Shown piece by piece: positions 15,420-24,109 of a stretch of DNA of 64,000 nt. Source of the DNA: Mycobacterium yunnanensis (GTDB lineage Bacteria; Actinomycetota; Actinomycetes; Mycobacteriales; Mycobacteriaceae). The translations under genes were made by a program, and so were the position numbers. The stretch spans positions 181,678 to 245,677 of the forward strand of contig NZ_JACKVK010000013.1 of NCBI RefSeq assembly GCF_025823185.1, read 5' to 3'. The notes under the pieces are model-generated. The model was not told the DNA's origin, did no database searches, and worked only from the letters and a program-made list of their open reading frames with translations. Position 1 is the stretch's first letter; the number at the start of each line of letters is the position of its first letter.

Positions 15420-18059
15420 CTACAGCCAGTCGGCGTGGCGCCGCACGTAGCACCGCTTCGCGAACTGGGCCGACAGCGCATATGCCGTCATGGCGGCGGC
15501 GATCCAGAGCAGGTAGACCCACGGCAGAGCCACCAACCCCAGCCGTGCCCCCACGGATGTAAGGGGAAGCAACAGTCCGACAGCCGCGGCCCCCGACGAC
15601 GCGACCACCACGGGACGCGACGGTCCCGCGCCCCGCCACGGCGCCGTCCTGACGCGCAGCACCAGCACGATCAGCAACTGGGTCAGCAATCCCTCGACGA
15701 ACCACCCGGTGTGAAAGGGGGCCGGCCGATGCGCGGTGTCGAAGATCCACCACAGCACGGCGAACGTCGCCACGTCGAACAACGAACTCAGCGGTCCGAA
15801 CCAGAGCATGAAACGCACCAGCCCACTGGGATTCCAGCGGCGCGGCGAGCGCAGATAGTCGTCTTCGGCGCGATCCCACGCCAGCGCCAGCTGCGCGGCG
15901 TCGTACAGCAGGTTCTGCACGATGAACTGCACCGGCAACATGGGAAGGAACGGCAGGAATGCCGACGCGATCAGCACCGTGAACACGTTGCCGAAGTTCG
16001 AGCTCGCGGTGATCTTGACGTACTTCATGGTGTTCGACAGCGTGCGACGACCTTCGATCACACCACGGGCCAGGACGTCCAAGCCGTCCTCGAGGAGGAT
16101 CAGGTCGGCGGCCCCCTTCGCCGCGTCGGAGGCGTCGTCGGCGGCGATGCCCGCATCCGCAACGCGCAGTGCGGGAACGTCGTTGACGCCGTCGCCGATG
16201 AATCCGACCGTGTGTCCCGTGCTGCGCAACGCACCCACGATCCTGGCCTTGTGTGCGGGCGTCAAGCGCGCGAACACGGTGGCTCCCTCGACGAGCGCCC
16301 CGAGTCCGGCGTCGTCGGCGGCGTCGACCTGGCTGCCGAGCACCGGGTCACCGGGGGCCAATCCGACCCGCTCGGCCACGATGCGCGCGATGTCCTCACC
16401 GTCGCCGGTCAGCATCTTCACCGCGACGCCGTGTCCGGCCAGGGTCTCGATCGCCGCGTCGGCACCGACGCGCACGGGGTCGACGAACCCGAGGAATCCG
16501 ATGAGGACCATGGCGTGCTCGTCGCGTTCGGTGTAGCGCTCGAGGCGTGCCCGGCCGTCTCGGACCGCCACGGCCAACGTCCGCATCCCGCGGGCGCCGC
16601 AGTCGCGCACGACGGACATCGCATCGGCGATGCGCTCGTCGTCCATCTCGATCACGTTGCCGGCCAATCGAATCCGGTCGCAACAGGCGATGACGGCCGA
16701 CGGGTCACCGTGGGTGACGAGGATGTGCTCGTCCCGCCGACGGCGGACGACGACGGTGGCCAGCCGCCGGGTGTGGTCGAAGGCGATCTCGTCGACCTTG
16801 TCGAAGGCCGCATCGGCGAGCAGCGCCGCATCGGCGCCGGCCATCCGTTCCACGATCGCCTCGTCGAGGACGTCGTAGGGGCAGTCCTGAAGCGACACCG
16901 CGAGGTGGGCGAGTTCGCCGACGGAGTCGTCGACGGCCCCCGCCGGGTCGACGGCGTGCGCGTACACCACCCGGTCCTCGGTCAGCGTGCCGGTCTTGTC
17001 GACGCACAACACGTCCATCGCGCCGAGATCCTGGATCGCCTCGAGCCGGTTGACTATCACCCGATCTCGCGCCAACCTGGTCGCGCCGCGGGCCAGGTTG
17101 GCCGTGACGATCACCGGCAGCATCTCCGGTGTCAGCCCGACTGCCACGGACACCGCGGACAACGCGGCTCGGCGCCAGTCCTCGGTGACCAGACCGCTGA
17201 CGACGAAGACCACGGGCGCCATCACCAGCATGAAGCGGATCAGCACCAGCCCGACCGTGCGCACGCCTTGCTCGAAGCTCGACGTGGGACGCAGATCGGC
17301 GACCGTTCGCGCCAGCGCGTCGTGCAGCGTGGCCGGGCCCGTCGCCACCACCAGCGCCGTACCGGTCCCGGAGACCACCGTCGTTCCGGTGAAGCACAGC
17401 GACGAGGTGTCGAATCCGACGTCGGTCCGGGGGTCGACGTCGGCGGCCGGGGGCGCCTTGGGCACCGGCATCGACTCCCCGCTCACCACGGCCTGATCCA
17501 GCATCAGGCCGGCAGCGGTGACGATCCGAAGATCGGCCGGGACGACGTCACCGGCGACGAGCACGACGACGTCACCGGGCACCAGGTCGCGAACCGAGAC
17601 CTCGCGGTCGACGGCCGGCTGCCCGGCCCCGGGCCTGCGTCGGACGGTGGCCGTCGTCGACGACTGCCGACGCAGCCCGCGCACCGCCCTGTCCGCGCGC
17701 GTCTGCTGCCACAGCCGCAGCCCCACCGCCGAGGACACGACCACGGCGACGGTAACCGCGCCCCCCTGGTCGCCGACGGCGATCAGCACCATGCCGAGCA
17801 CGCTGAGCAGGGCGACGAACGGGCTGCGCACGGCAGCCACGACCCGTGCGGCCACCCGGTCGTCGACGTAGCAGCCCGGCCTGTTCTCCCCGAACTCGGC
17901 GGCCCGCTCGGCAGCGCTCTGCTCGGTCAGGCCATTCGGGGAGCTGGCCAACCGCTGGAATGCGACGAACGACGGCGCATTGGCGAGTTCGGCCAACCGC
18001 GGCTCGTCTCCGGACGGCGTCGGACCGCGGCGGGTGGTCACGAGTGACTGCAGGGCCAT
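15420..18059 (-). CDS. mgtA: Mg2+-importing P-type ATPase (P3B, MgtA-like)
   Basis: 879-residue P-type ATPase. Seen are the actuator motif SGES (193-196), the membrane motif PEMLP (311-315) typical of MgtA/MgtB, the phosphorylated Asp354 in DKTGTLTE, the hinge GDGVNDVPAL, and C-terminal helices with LPMLPVQFIVQNLLYD. The latter match MgtA rather than Ca2+ or heavy-metal ATPases; no N-terminal metal-binding domain is present. Start ATG 18059 is preferred over 18092 because the latter lies in the putative operator and AGGA precedes 18059. It is divergent from arsR and part of the inserted metal island. Confidence 0.92.
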   Translation of the reverse strand: MALQSLVTTRRGPTPSGDEPRLAELANAPSFVAFQRLASSPNGLTEQSAAERAAEFGENRPGCYVDDRVAARVVAAVRSPFVALLSVLGMVLIAVGDQGGAVTVAVVVSSAVGLRLWQQTRADRAVRGLRRQSSTTATVRRRPGAGQPAVDREVSVRDLVPGDVVVLVAGDVVPADLRIVTAAGLMLDQAVVSGESMPVPKAPPAADVDPRTDVGFDTSSLCFTGTTVVSGTGTALVVATGPATLHDALARTVADLRPTSSFEQGVRTVGLVLIRFMLVMAPVVFVVSGLVTEDWRRAALSAVSVAVGLTPEMLPVIVTANLARGATRLARDRVIVNRLEAIQDLGAMDVLCVDKTGTLTEDRVVYAHAVDPAGAVDDSVGELAHLAVSLQDCPYDVLDEAIVERMAGADAALLADAAFDKVDEIAFDHTRRLATVVVRRRRDEHILVTHGDPSAVIACCDRIRLAGNVIEMDDERIADAMSVVRDCGARGMRTLAVAVRDGRARLERYTERDEHAMVLIGFLGFVDPVRVGADAAIETLAGHGVAVKMLTGDGEDIARIVAERVGLAPGDPVLGSQVDAADDAGLGALVEGATVFARLTPAHKARIVGALRSTGHTVGFIGDGVNDVPALRVADAGIAADDASDAAKGAADLILLEDGLDVLARGVIEGRRTLSNTMKYVKITASSNFGNVFTVLIASAFLPFLPMLPVQFIVQNLLYDAAQLALAWDRAEDDYLRSPRRWNPSGLVRFMLWFGPLSSLFDVATFAVLWWIFDTAHRPAPFHTGWFVEGLLTQLLIVLVLRVRTAPWRGAGPSRPVVVASSGAAAVGLLLPLTSVGARLGLVALPWVYLLWIAAAMTAYALSAQFAKRCYVRRHADWL

Positions 18060-18088
18060 GCCGGATCCTCGTCGACGGGAACAGACGA

Positions 18089-18100
18089 TCAAACGGTTGT
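18089..18100. promoter_or_regulatory. Second copy of the candidate ArsR operator core
   Basis: TCAAACGGTTGT, the reverse complement of the 15049-15060 word with one mismatch, containing the palindromic core CAANCGNTTG. It sits between the divergent mgtA and arsR genes, 30 bases upstream of the mgtA start, a suitable place for repression of mgtA and arsR. Confidence 0.55.
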
Positions 18101-18153
18101 CACAGCGTCCAACTTGCGGGAACCTATCCAGACGTCGTCAGGAAGGAGTGCCC

Positions 18154-18513
18154 GTGGCCGCCGGCCAGTCACCCGAGGCCAGGGTCTCCGAGCAGCTAAT
18201 TCAAGACACCGCAGGTATGTTCGCCATGCTGTCGGCGACCGTACGCCTGCACCTCGTGTGGTTGCTGTCCCTCGGCGAGCGGGACGTTGGCACCCTCGCC
18301 GAGGAGACCGGGCAGTCGATGGCCACCGTCAGCCACCACCTCGGCAAGCTCAAACTGGCCGGTGTCGTCGACGCCCGCCGTGACGGCAGGCGCCAGGTCT
18401 ACTACGTCAGCGACGTCCTGGCGCAGCAGGTCGTCCGCCTCGCCGTGGAATCGAATGCCGCCACGCTCGACGAGGCCCCGCGCCGTCGGGGACGACGGTC
18501 GGCCAACGGCTGA
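18154..18513 (+). CDS. ArsR/SmtB-family repressor
   Basis: 119-residue winged-helix regulator: MFAMLSATVRLHLVWLL (helices 1-2), LAEETGQSMATVSHHLGKLKLAGVV (recognition helix) and the wing RRDGRRQVYYV. The GTG start follows GGAAGGAG with good spacing. No cysteine occurs anywhere, and the last helix (VLAQQVVRLAVESNAATLDE) lacks the Asp/His set of alpha-5 metal sites, so the usual ArsR metal sites are not recognisable. The C-terminus is Arg-rich. It is divergent from mgtA and likely controls both the ATPase and the NRAMP/MgtE-N operon (inference from the shared operator). Confidence 0.9.
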   Translation: MAAGQSPEARVSEQLIQDTAGMFAMLSATVRLHLVWLLSLGERDVGTLAEETGQSMATVSHHLGKLKLAGVVDARRDGRRQVYYVSDVLAQQVVRLAVESNAATLDEAPRRRGRRSANG

Positions 18514-19620
18514 TCAGCCGAGCCGGGTCATCCAGTCGTGGGTGTCGGCGAACTTGCCACGCTGAATACCGGTCAGGGTGTCGCGCAGTGCCATGGTGAC
18601 CTCGCCCGGTTGGCCGTCGGCGATGGTGAACTCGCCGTCGGCGGACTTCACGTGCGAGACCGGGGTGATCACCGCGGCGGTGCCGCAGGCGAACACCTCG
18701 GTGATCTCCCCCGCGGCGGCCTTCTTCTGCCATTCGTCGACGTCGATCTTGCGTTCCTCGACCGAATACCCCGCGTCGGATGCCAACTGCAGCAACGAAT
18801 CTCGCGTGATCCCCGGCAGCAGCGAGCCACTGAGCTCGGGGGTGACCAACCGCGCGGTACCGCCGCTGCCGTAGACGAAGAACAGGTTCATGCCGCCCAT
18901 CTCCTCGACGTAGCGCCGTTCGAGGGCGTCGAGCCACACCACCTGGTCGCAGCCGTGGTCGGTGGCCTCGGCCTGGGCGAGCAGCGACGCGGCGTAGTTG
19001 CCGCCGAATTTGGCCGCGCCCGTGCCGCCGGGGCTGGCCCGCACGTACTCCGTCGACAGCCACACCGACACCGGCTTGAGGCCACCCTTGAAGTACGCGC
19101 CCGCGGGTGACGCGATCACCATGTAGCGGTACTCGACGGCCGGTCGCACGCCAAGGCCCGACTCCGTCGCGAAGATGAACGGACGGAGGTAGAGCGACTC
19201 CTCGCCACCGGCGGCAGGCACCCAGTCACCGTCGACCGCGATGATCTGGCGCAGCGATTCGAGGAACACCTCGTCGGGCAGTTCGGGGATGGCCAGCCGC
19301 CTGGCCGAGGTCCGCAGTCGCGCGGCGTTGGCCTCCGGCCGGAACGACACGATGGAACCGTCGCTCCATCGATAGGCCTTCAGACCCTCGAACACTTCCT
19401 GCGCGTAGTGCAGCACCACCGACGACGGGTCCAGTTGGATCGGGCCGTAGGGCAGCACCGTGGCGTCGTGCCAGCCGTCTGACTCGGTGTAGTCCACCGA
19501 GACCATGTGGTCGGTGAAGTACCGGCCGAACCCGGGGTCGGCCAGAATTCCGGCCCGTACTTCGTCACTTGCCGGATGCGCATTGCGGGCAAGCGTGAAG
19601 TCCAGGGAGCGGTCAGTCAT
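18514..19620 (-). CDS. ilvE: Branched-chain amino acid aminotransferase
   Basis: 368-residue PLP enzyme transaminating Leu/Ile/Val with their 2-oxo acids; class IV aminotransferase fold. The PLP lysine lies in GTGAAKFGGNYAAS, and the Glu region VFACGTAAVITPV is intact. Length equals the M. tuberculosis enzyme (Rv2210c). The stop abuts the arsR stop (convergent). A TATACA box eight bases before the ATG suggests leaderless transcription. Confidence 0.97.
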   Translation of the reverse strand: MTDRSLDFTLARNAHPASDEVRAGILADPGFGRYFTDHMVSVDYTESDGWHDATVLPYGPIQLDPSSVVLHYAQEVFEGLKAYRWSDGSIVSFRPEANAARLRTSARRLAIPELPDEVFLESLRQIIAVDGDWVPAAGGEESLYLRPFIFATESGLGVRPAVEYRYMVIASPAGAYFKGGLKPVSVWLSTEYVRASPGGTGAAKFGGNYAASLLAQAEATDHGCDQVVWLDALERRYVEEMGGMNLFFVYGSGGTARLVTPELSGSLLPGITRDSLLQLASDAGYSVEERKIDVDEWQKKAAAGEITEVFACGTAAVITPVSHVKSADGEFTIADGQPGEVTMALRDTLTGIQRGKFADTHDWMTRLG

Positions 19621-19628
19621 GTGGCGAT

Positions 19629-19634
19629 TGTATA
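19629..19634 (-). promoter_or_regulatory. -10 box of ilvE
   Basis: TATACA on the minus strand, eight bases before the ATG at 19620, with no Shine-Dalgarno in between. Leaderless start inferred. Confidence 0.5.
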
Positions 19635-19642
19635 ACCCGTGA

Positions 19643-20740
19643 CTAGCGAGTTTTCGCTTCGACGAACGGCGGCGCGACCACCTCGCACTCCAACGCCCGG
19701 CCCCGCACGTCGACCGCGACGCGCTGGCCGTCGGCGATGCCGGCGTCGGTGTCCAGCAGGGCCAGCGCGATGCCGAGTTTCATTGTCGGAGAGAAGGTTC
19801 CCGACGTGGTGACGCCCACCGGCCGGTCACCGTCGAGCACCGTCATGTCGGCTCGGAGCACGCCGCGGCCCACCGCCTTGAGTCCGCGGAGCACCCGCCG
19901 TGGGCCGGCCGCCTTCTCGGCGAGCAACGCCTCGCGGCCCCAGAACTCGTCCTTCTTCCAGCCGATCGCCCAGCCGCACCGCGCCTGCAGCGGCGAGATG
20001 TCCAGTGACAGTTCGTGCCCGTGCAGCGGGTAGCCCATCTCGGTGCGCAACGTGTCGCGGGCGCCAAGCCCGGCCGGTTCGCCGCCGGCGGCCGCGACGG
20101 CCTCGACCAGTGCGTCGAACACGACCGCGGCGCGGTCCCACTCGGGCAACAGCTCGTAGCCGTGCTCGCCGGTGTACCCGGTCCGGCAGACCCGGACGGG
20201 CACGCCCTCATATTCGGCGTCGGCGTACCCCATGTAGTCCATGTCGGTGGGCAAGCCCAGCGCGGCGAGCACCTCGGCGGACTTCGGACCCTGCACGGCG
20301 AGCACGGCGTAGCTGCGGTGCTCGTCGGTGATGGTCAATCCTGCCGGTGCCTTCTCCTTCAGCGCGGCGACGACGGCGGCGGTGTTCGACGCGTTCGGCA
20401 CGAGGAACACTTCGTCGTCGGAGACGTAGTAGGCGATCAAGTCGTCGATGACGCCGCCGGAGTCGTTGCAGCACAACGTGTATTGCGCCTTGCCCGCACC
20501 AATTCGGCGCAGGTCGTTGGTGAGTGCGGAGTTGACGTATTCCGCAGCGCCCGGTCCGACCACCAGGGCCTTGCCCAGGTGGCTGACGTCGAAGAGGCCG
20601 ACGGCGTTTCGGGTGGCGTTGTGCTCGCTGACGGTGCCCGCGTAGGACACCGGCATCAGCCATCCCCCGAATTCGGCGAAGCTCGCGCCCAGCTCGCGGT
20701 GGCGGTCCTCCAGCGGACCCTTCAGCAGGTTGTCACTCAC
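19643..20740 (-). CDS. gcvT: Aminomethyltransferase (glycine cleavage T protein)
   Basis: 365-residue folate-dependent T protein of the glycine cleavage system: it moves the aminomethyl carbon from lipoyl-H protein to tetrahydrofolate. N-terminal AEFGGWLMPVSYAG, LFDVSHLGKALV, CRTGYTGEHGYEL (folate site) and GARDTLRTEMGYPLHGHEL are all present. It starts with GTG. It lies immediately upstream of ilvE on the same strand and diverges from pepB. Lipoylation of its H-protein partner would depend on the lipB/lipA pair of this window. Equivalent to Rv2211c. Confidence 0.96.
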   Translation of the reverse strand: MSDNLLKGPLEDRHRELGASFAEFGGWLMPVSYAGTVSEHNATRNAVGLFDVSHLGKALVVGPGAAEYVNSALTNDLRRIGAGKAQYTLCCNDSGGVIDDLIAYYVSDDEVFLVPNASNTAAVVAALKEKAPAGLTITDEHRSYAVLAVQGPKSAEVLAALGLPTDMDYMGYADAEYEGVPVRVCRTGYTGEHGYELLPEWDRAAVVFDALVEAVAAAGGEPAGLGARDTLRTEMGYPLHGHELSLDISPLQARCGWAIGWKKDEFWGREALLAEKAAGPRRVLRGLKAVGRGVLRADMTVLDGDRPVGVTTSGTFSPTMKLGIALALLDTDAGIADGQRVAVDVRGRALECEVVAPPFVEAKTR

Positions 20741-20748
20741 GGCCAGTG

Positions 20749-20754
20749 ACTCTA
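20749..20754 (-). promoter_or_regulatory. -10 box of gcvT
   Basis: TAGAGT on the minus strand, eight bases before the GTG at 20740; a leaderless start is likely. No glycine riboswitch can fit in so short a leader. Confidence 0.45.
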
Positions 20755-20804
20755 ATGCCCCCGGTCGCCTCGCTCCTGCCCCGCCGGACCCGTGCCTGCG
20801 CTAC

Positions 20805-20810
20805 TAGGGT
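20805..20810 (+). promoter_or_regulatory. -10 box of pepB
   Basis: TAGGGT, seven bases (GACCCCC) before the GTG at 20818; a leaderless start is likely. Confidence 0.45.
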
Positions 20811-20817
20811 GACCCCC

Positions 20818-22329
20818 GTGAGCACTGCACCCGGTTACCAGTCCCCCGCCGTCACCGTCTCCACCGGCCTGCCCAAGCGCGGCATTGGCTCGGCGGTGCT
20901 GATCGTGCCCGTCGTCTCCGGTGACGACGACCGTGCGCGGGTACTGCCCAATCCCTTCCTCGACGCCGAGGCCGTCGGCGAGATCGAGGTGGCCCTGGCC
21001 GCGCTCGGCGTCAAGGGCGGCAGCGAGCAGACCACGCGAATCGTCGTTCCCTCGCTGCCGGTGGCCAGCGTGCTGACCGTCGGCCTCGGCAAGGCCCGCG
21101 ACGAGTGGCCGGGCGACGTGATCCGGCGCGCGGCGGGGGTGGCGGCGCGGGCGCTGAGCGGCGTCGAGAGCGTCGTGACGACGCTCTCGGAGGTCGACGT
21201 GGCGGCCACCGTGGAGGGCTTGATCCTCGGCGCCTACCGCTTCAGCGACTTCCGCAGTGCCAAGACCGCCCCCAAGGACGCCCGCCTGGCCAAGATCACG
21301 GTGCTCTCGACGGCGAAGAGCGCGAAGACCGAGGCCGTCCGCGGCACCGACGTGGCGACCGCGGTCGCCACCGCGCGCGACTTCGTCAACACCCCGCCCA
21401 GCCACCTGTTTCCCGACGAATTCGCCAAGCGCGCACGGGCTTTGGGTGAATCGGTCGGCCTGAAGGTCGAGGTGCTCGACGAGGAGGCCCTCGAGAAGGG
21501 CGGCTACGGCGGCATCGTCGGCGTCGGCAAGGGTTCGTCGCGGCCGCCGCGGCTGGTCCGGTTGACGCACTCCGGCGGCAAGGGCCGCAAGCCCAAGAAG
21601 GTGGCCCTCGTCGGCAAGGGCATCACCTTCGACACCGGCGGCATCTCCATCAAGCCGGCCGCGAACATGCATCACATGACCTCCGACATGGGCGGCGCGG
21701 CCGCCGTCATCGCGACCGTCGTGCTGGCCGCCAAGCAGAACCTGCCGATCGACGTCGTCGCGACGGTGCCGATGGCCGAGAACATGCCCTCGGCCACCGC
21801 CCAGCGCCCCGGTGACGTCCTCACCCAGTACGGCGGCATCACCGTCGAGGTGCTCAACACCGACGCCGAGGGCCGGCTGATCCTGGCCGACGCCATCGTG
21901 CGGGCGTGCGAGGACGCCCCCGACTATCTCATCGAGACCTCCACGCTGACCGGTGCGCAGACCGTCGCACTCGGCGCCCGCACCCCCGGGGTGATGGGCA
22001 GCGACGAGTTCCGGGATCGGGTCGCCGCGCTGTCGCAGGCCGTCGGGGAGAACGGATGGGCGATGCCGCTGCCCGACGAGTTGAAGGACGACCTGAAGTC
22101 CACCGTCGCCGACCTGGCCAACGTCAGCGGTTCGCGGTACGCCGGGATGCTGGTGGCCGGGGTCTATCTCCGCGAGTTCGTCGCCGAGGGCGTGCAGTGG
22201 GCCCACGTCGACGTCGCCGCACCCGCCTACAACACCGGCGGCCCGTGGGGGTACACCGGCAAGGGCGGCACCGGGGTGCCCACCCGGACCATGTTCGCCG
22301 TGCTGGAGGACGTAGCGAAGGAGGGCTAG
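20818..22329 (+). CDS. pepB: Cytosol (leucyl) aminopeptidase, M17 family
   Basis: 503-residue dinuclear-metal aminopeptidase that removes N-terminal residues from peptides; family members are hexameric. The C-terminal catalytic domain shows the metal/active-site Lys motif GKGITFDTGGISIKPA, the HHMTSDMGGAAAV stretch and the signature NTDAEGRLILADA. The N-terminal domain is variable. The GTG start gives VSTAPGYQSP. Equivalent to Rv2213; the adenylyl cyclase gene (Rv2212) that separates it from gcvT in M. tuberculosis is not present here. Confidence 0.95.
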   Translation: MSTAPGYQSPAVTVSTGLPKRGIGSAVLIVPVVSGDDDRARVLPNPFLDAEAVGEIEVALAALGVKGGSEQTTRIVVPSLPVASVLTVGLGKARDEWPGDVIRRAAGVAARALSGVESVVTTLSEVDVAATVEGLILGAYRFSDFRSAKTAPKDARLAKITVLSTAKSAKTEAVRGTDVATAVATARDFVNTPPSHLFPDEFAKRARALGESVGLKVEVLDEEALEKGGYGGIVGVGKGSSRPPRLVRLTHSGGKGRKPKKVALVGKGITFDTGGISIKPAANMHHMTSDMGGAAAVIATVVLAAKQNLPIDVVATVPMAENMPSATAQRPGDVLTQYGGITVEVLNTDAEGRLILADAIVRACEDAPDYLIETSTLTGAQTVALGARTPGVMGSDEFRDRVAALSQAVGENGWAMPLPDELKDDLKSTVADLANVSGSRYAGMLVAGVYLREFVAEGVQWAHVDVAAPAYNTGGPWGYTGKGGTGVPTRTMFAVLEDVAKEG

Positions 22330-22343
22330 CCGAGAACGGTTGG

Positions 22344-23225
22344 TCAGGCCGGTACGGGCATCAGGCGAGCTTGGGCGACCAGGACGAACTCGGCGACCAG
22401 CGGGTTGGTCTCCCCCGCCCGGTGGACCACGACGACCTCGCTGGCGGGCACGTCGTCGATCGGGACCGACGCCAGGTCCGCACGCAGCGAGCTACGCCGG
22501 TCCCCGACGGGCAGGACGGCCACCGCCTGGCCGCTGGCGACGAGTTCGAGTCTGTCCTCGAAGCCTTCGACAACGGGGCCCGTCTGCAGCGAGGCGACGC
22601 CGGTCGGGTAGATCGACCGTGGCGCGCCGTGCGAGCAGTAGACGGGCAGACCGCCGGCGAAGTCCTGCAGTGACACCGAGGCCCGACCGGCGAGGTGGTG
22701 GTCGGCCGGCAGCACCAGCATCCGCGGCTCTTCGTAGAGCGGGGTGACGCGCAGGTCGTCGGCCGGGTGAGGCAGCGGCGCCCGCGCGACCACCACGTCC
22801 ACCGTTCCGTCGGCGAACATGCGCTCGTCCCGGCACTCGAGGTGCCGGGTGCCGATCGTCGCCTGCGGGTGGCGGCGTCGCAGTTCACGCACGGCCGGGG
22901 TGACGACGAGATCCTCGACGTAGCCGACGGCCACGTTGCCCGCGGGTGCGTGAGCCCGGGCGGTGAGCGTGGCCCGGTGCGCGGCCCGCAGCACGTCGTG
23001 CGCCTCGGGGAGGAACGCCCTTCCCGCGTCGGTCAGCTCGGCGCCGTGGGGCACGCGGTCGAAGAGGAGTACGCCGAGCCGGTTCTCCAGCCGCTGGATC
23101 TGACGGCTCAGGGCTGGTTGTGCGACGCGTAGCTCGGCCGCGGCCCGGCCGAAGTTCCGGTGCTCGGCCACGACGGTGAAGTACCGCACCAGCCGCAGTT
23201 CGAGGTCGGCTCCGTTGTCGTTCAT
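22344..23225 (-). CDS. LysR-family transcriptional regulator
   Basis: 293-residue regulator. An N-terminal winged HTH (about 9-68: VRYFTVVAEHRNFGRAAAELRVAQPALSRQIQRLE) is followed by a periplasmic-binding-like effector domain (about 95-290). It is divergent from two tandem short-chain dehydrogenase genes, the usual layout for a LysR protein and its targets. The 118-base intergenic region contains a weak CGGA-N7-TCCG inverted repeat at 23250-23264. Effector unknown. Not part of the M. tuberculosis order here, so an accessory insertion. Confidence 0.92.
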   Translation of the reverse strand: MNDNGADLELRLVRYFTVVAEHRNFGRAAAELRVAQPALSRQIQRLENRLGVLLFDRVPHGAELTDAGRAFLPEAHDVLRAAHRATLTARAHAPAGNVAVGYVEDLVVTPAVRELRRRHPQATIGTRHLECRDERMFADGTVDVVVARAPLPHPADDLRVTPLYEEPRMLVLPADHHLAGRASVSLQDFAGGLPVYCSHGAPRSIYPTGVASLQTGPVVEGFEDRLELVASGQAVAVLPVGDRRSSLRADLASVPIDDVPASEVVVVHRAGETNPLVAEFVLVAQARLMPVPA

Positions 23226-23343
23226 CGCCGAGGTCCAACCCGATCGACGCGGATCGCTATTCCGACACCGTCATTCCGTTGTCGCATGGCGGGGTGCCGA
23301 ACGGGTCTTGGACGCGCGCGCCGAACTGCCAAAGACTCGTCGC

Positions 23344-24084
23344 ATGGGCAGATACGACGGGAAGACGGCAGTGATCACCGGCGGAAGCAGCGGCCTCGGG
23401 TTGGCCGCGGCCGCGCATCTCGTCGACGAGGGCGCACGCGTCCTCGTGACCGGACGCCATCAGCAGACGCTGGACGACGCGGCGGCGCAGCTGGGCAGCC
23501 AGGCCGTCACCGTCCGCAGCGACACCAGTTCGCTCGCGGACGTCGACGCGCTTGCCGAGCGGGTGCGGGCCGAGTTCGGCACGGTCGACGCTCTGGTGGT
23601 CAACGCGGGAATCGGCAGCTTCGACCCGTTCGACGCGGTGACCGAGCAGACCTTCGACGACGTGTTCGCGATCAACACCAAGGGCCCGTTCTTCACGGTG
23701 CAGAAGCTGGTGCCGCTCATGGTCGAGGGCAGTGCCGTGGTGCTGACGACGTCGACGGCGAACCAGACGGGTTGGGACGCGCTGAGCGTGTACTCGGCGA
23801 GCAAGGCCGCGCTGCGTTCGATGGCCCGCACGCTGAGCCGGGAGTTGCTGCCGCGGGGCATCCGGGTCAACGCCGTCAGCCCGGGCTCGATCGACACCGG
23901 CAAGTTGGAGAAGGAAGTGCCGGAGCGAGCCGCCGACATCAAGGCCGCGTTCACCGCGAGCAACCCGATGCGGCGCTTCGGCCAGCCGAGCGAGTTCGCG
24001 CCTGCGGTGGCGTTCCTGGCCTTCGACGCGACGTTCGTCGCAGGCGTCGAACTGGTCGTCGACGGTGGCGACTCACAGCTCTAA
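23344..24084 (+). CDS. Short-chain dehydrogenase/reductase (first of tandem pair)
   Basis: 246-residue Rossmann-fold classical SDR. Cofactor motif GGSSGLG (about 13-19), NAG (NAGIG), and catalytic Tyr-x3-Lys (YSASK) with an upstream Ser/Thr are present. The arginine in VTGRH after the second strand suggests NADP(H). Start ATG chosen where homology begins (MGRYDGKTAVITGG). It is followed after 25 bases by a paralogue sharing most motifs and is probably activated by the divergent LysR. Substrate unknown. Confidence 0.9.
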   Translation: MGRYDGKTAVITGGSSGLGLAAAAHLVDEGARVLVTGRHQQTLDDAAAQLGSQAVTVRSDTSSLADVDALAERVRAEFGTVDALVVNAGIGSFDPFDAVTEQTFDDVFAINTKGPFFTVQKLVPLMVEGSAVVLTTSTANQTGWDALSVYSASKAALRSMARTLSRELLPRGIRVNAVSPGSIDTGKLEKEVPERAADIKAAFTASNPMRRFGQPSEFAPAVAFLAFDATFVAGVELVVDGGDSQL

Positions 24085-24109
24085 GCAGTTGTCCGAGAGA
24101 GGAATTCAC

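Noticed and set aside
15435..18047. 870-codon plus-strand frame opposite the P-type ATPase
   Set aside because: Third-position GC bias keeps the antisense frame open; the minus strand has all P-ATPase motifs.
20741..20817. Possible glycine riboswitch upstream of gcvT
   Set aside because: The -10 box is eight bases before the start codon, so no leader exists for an aptamer.
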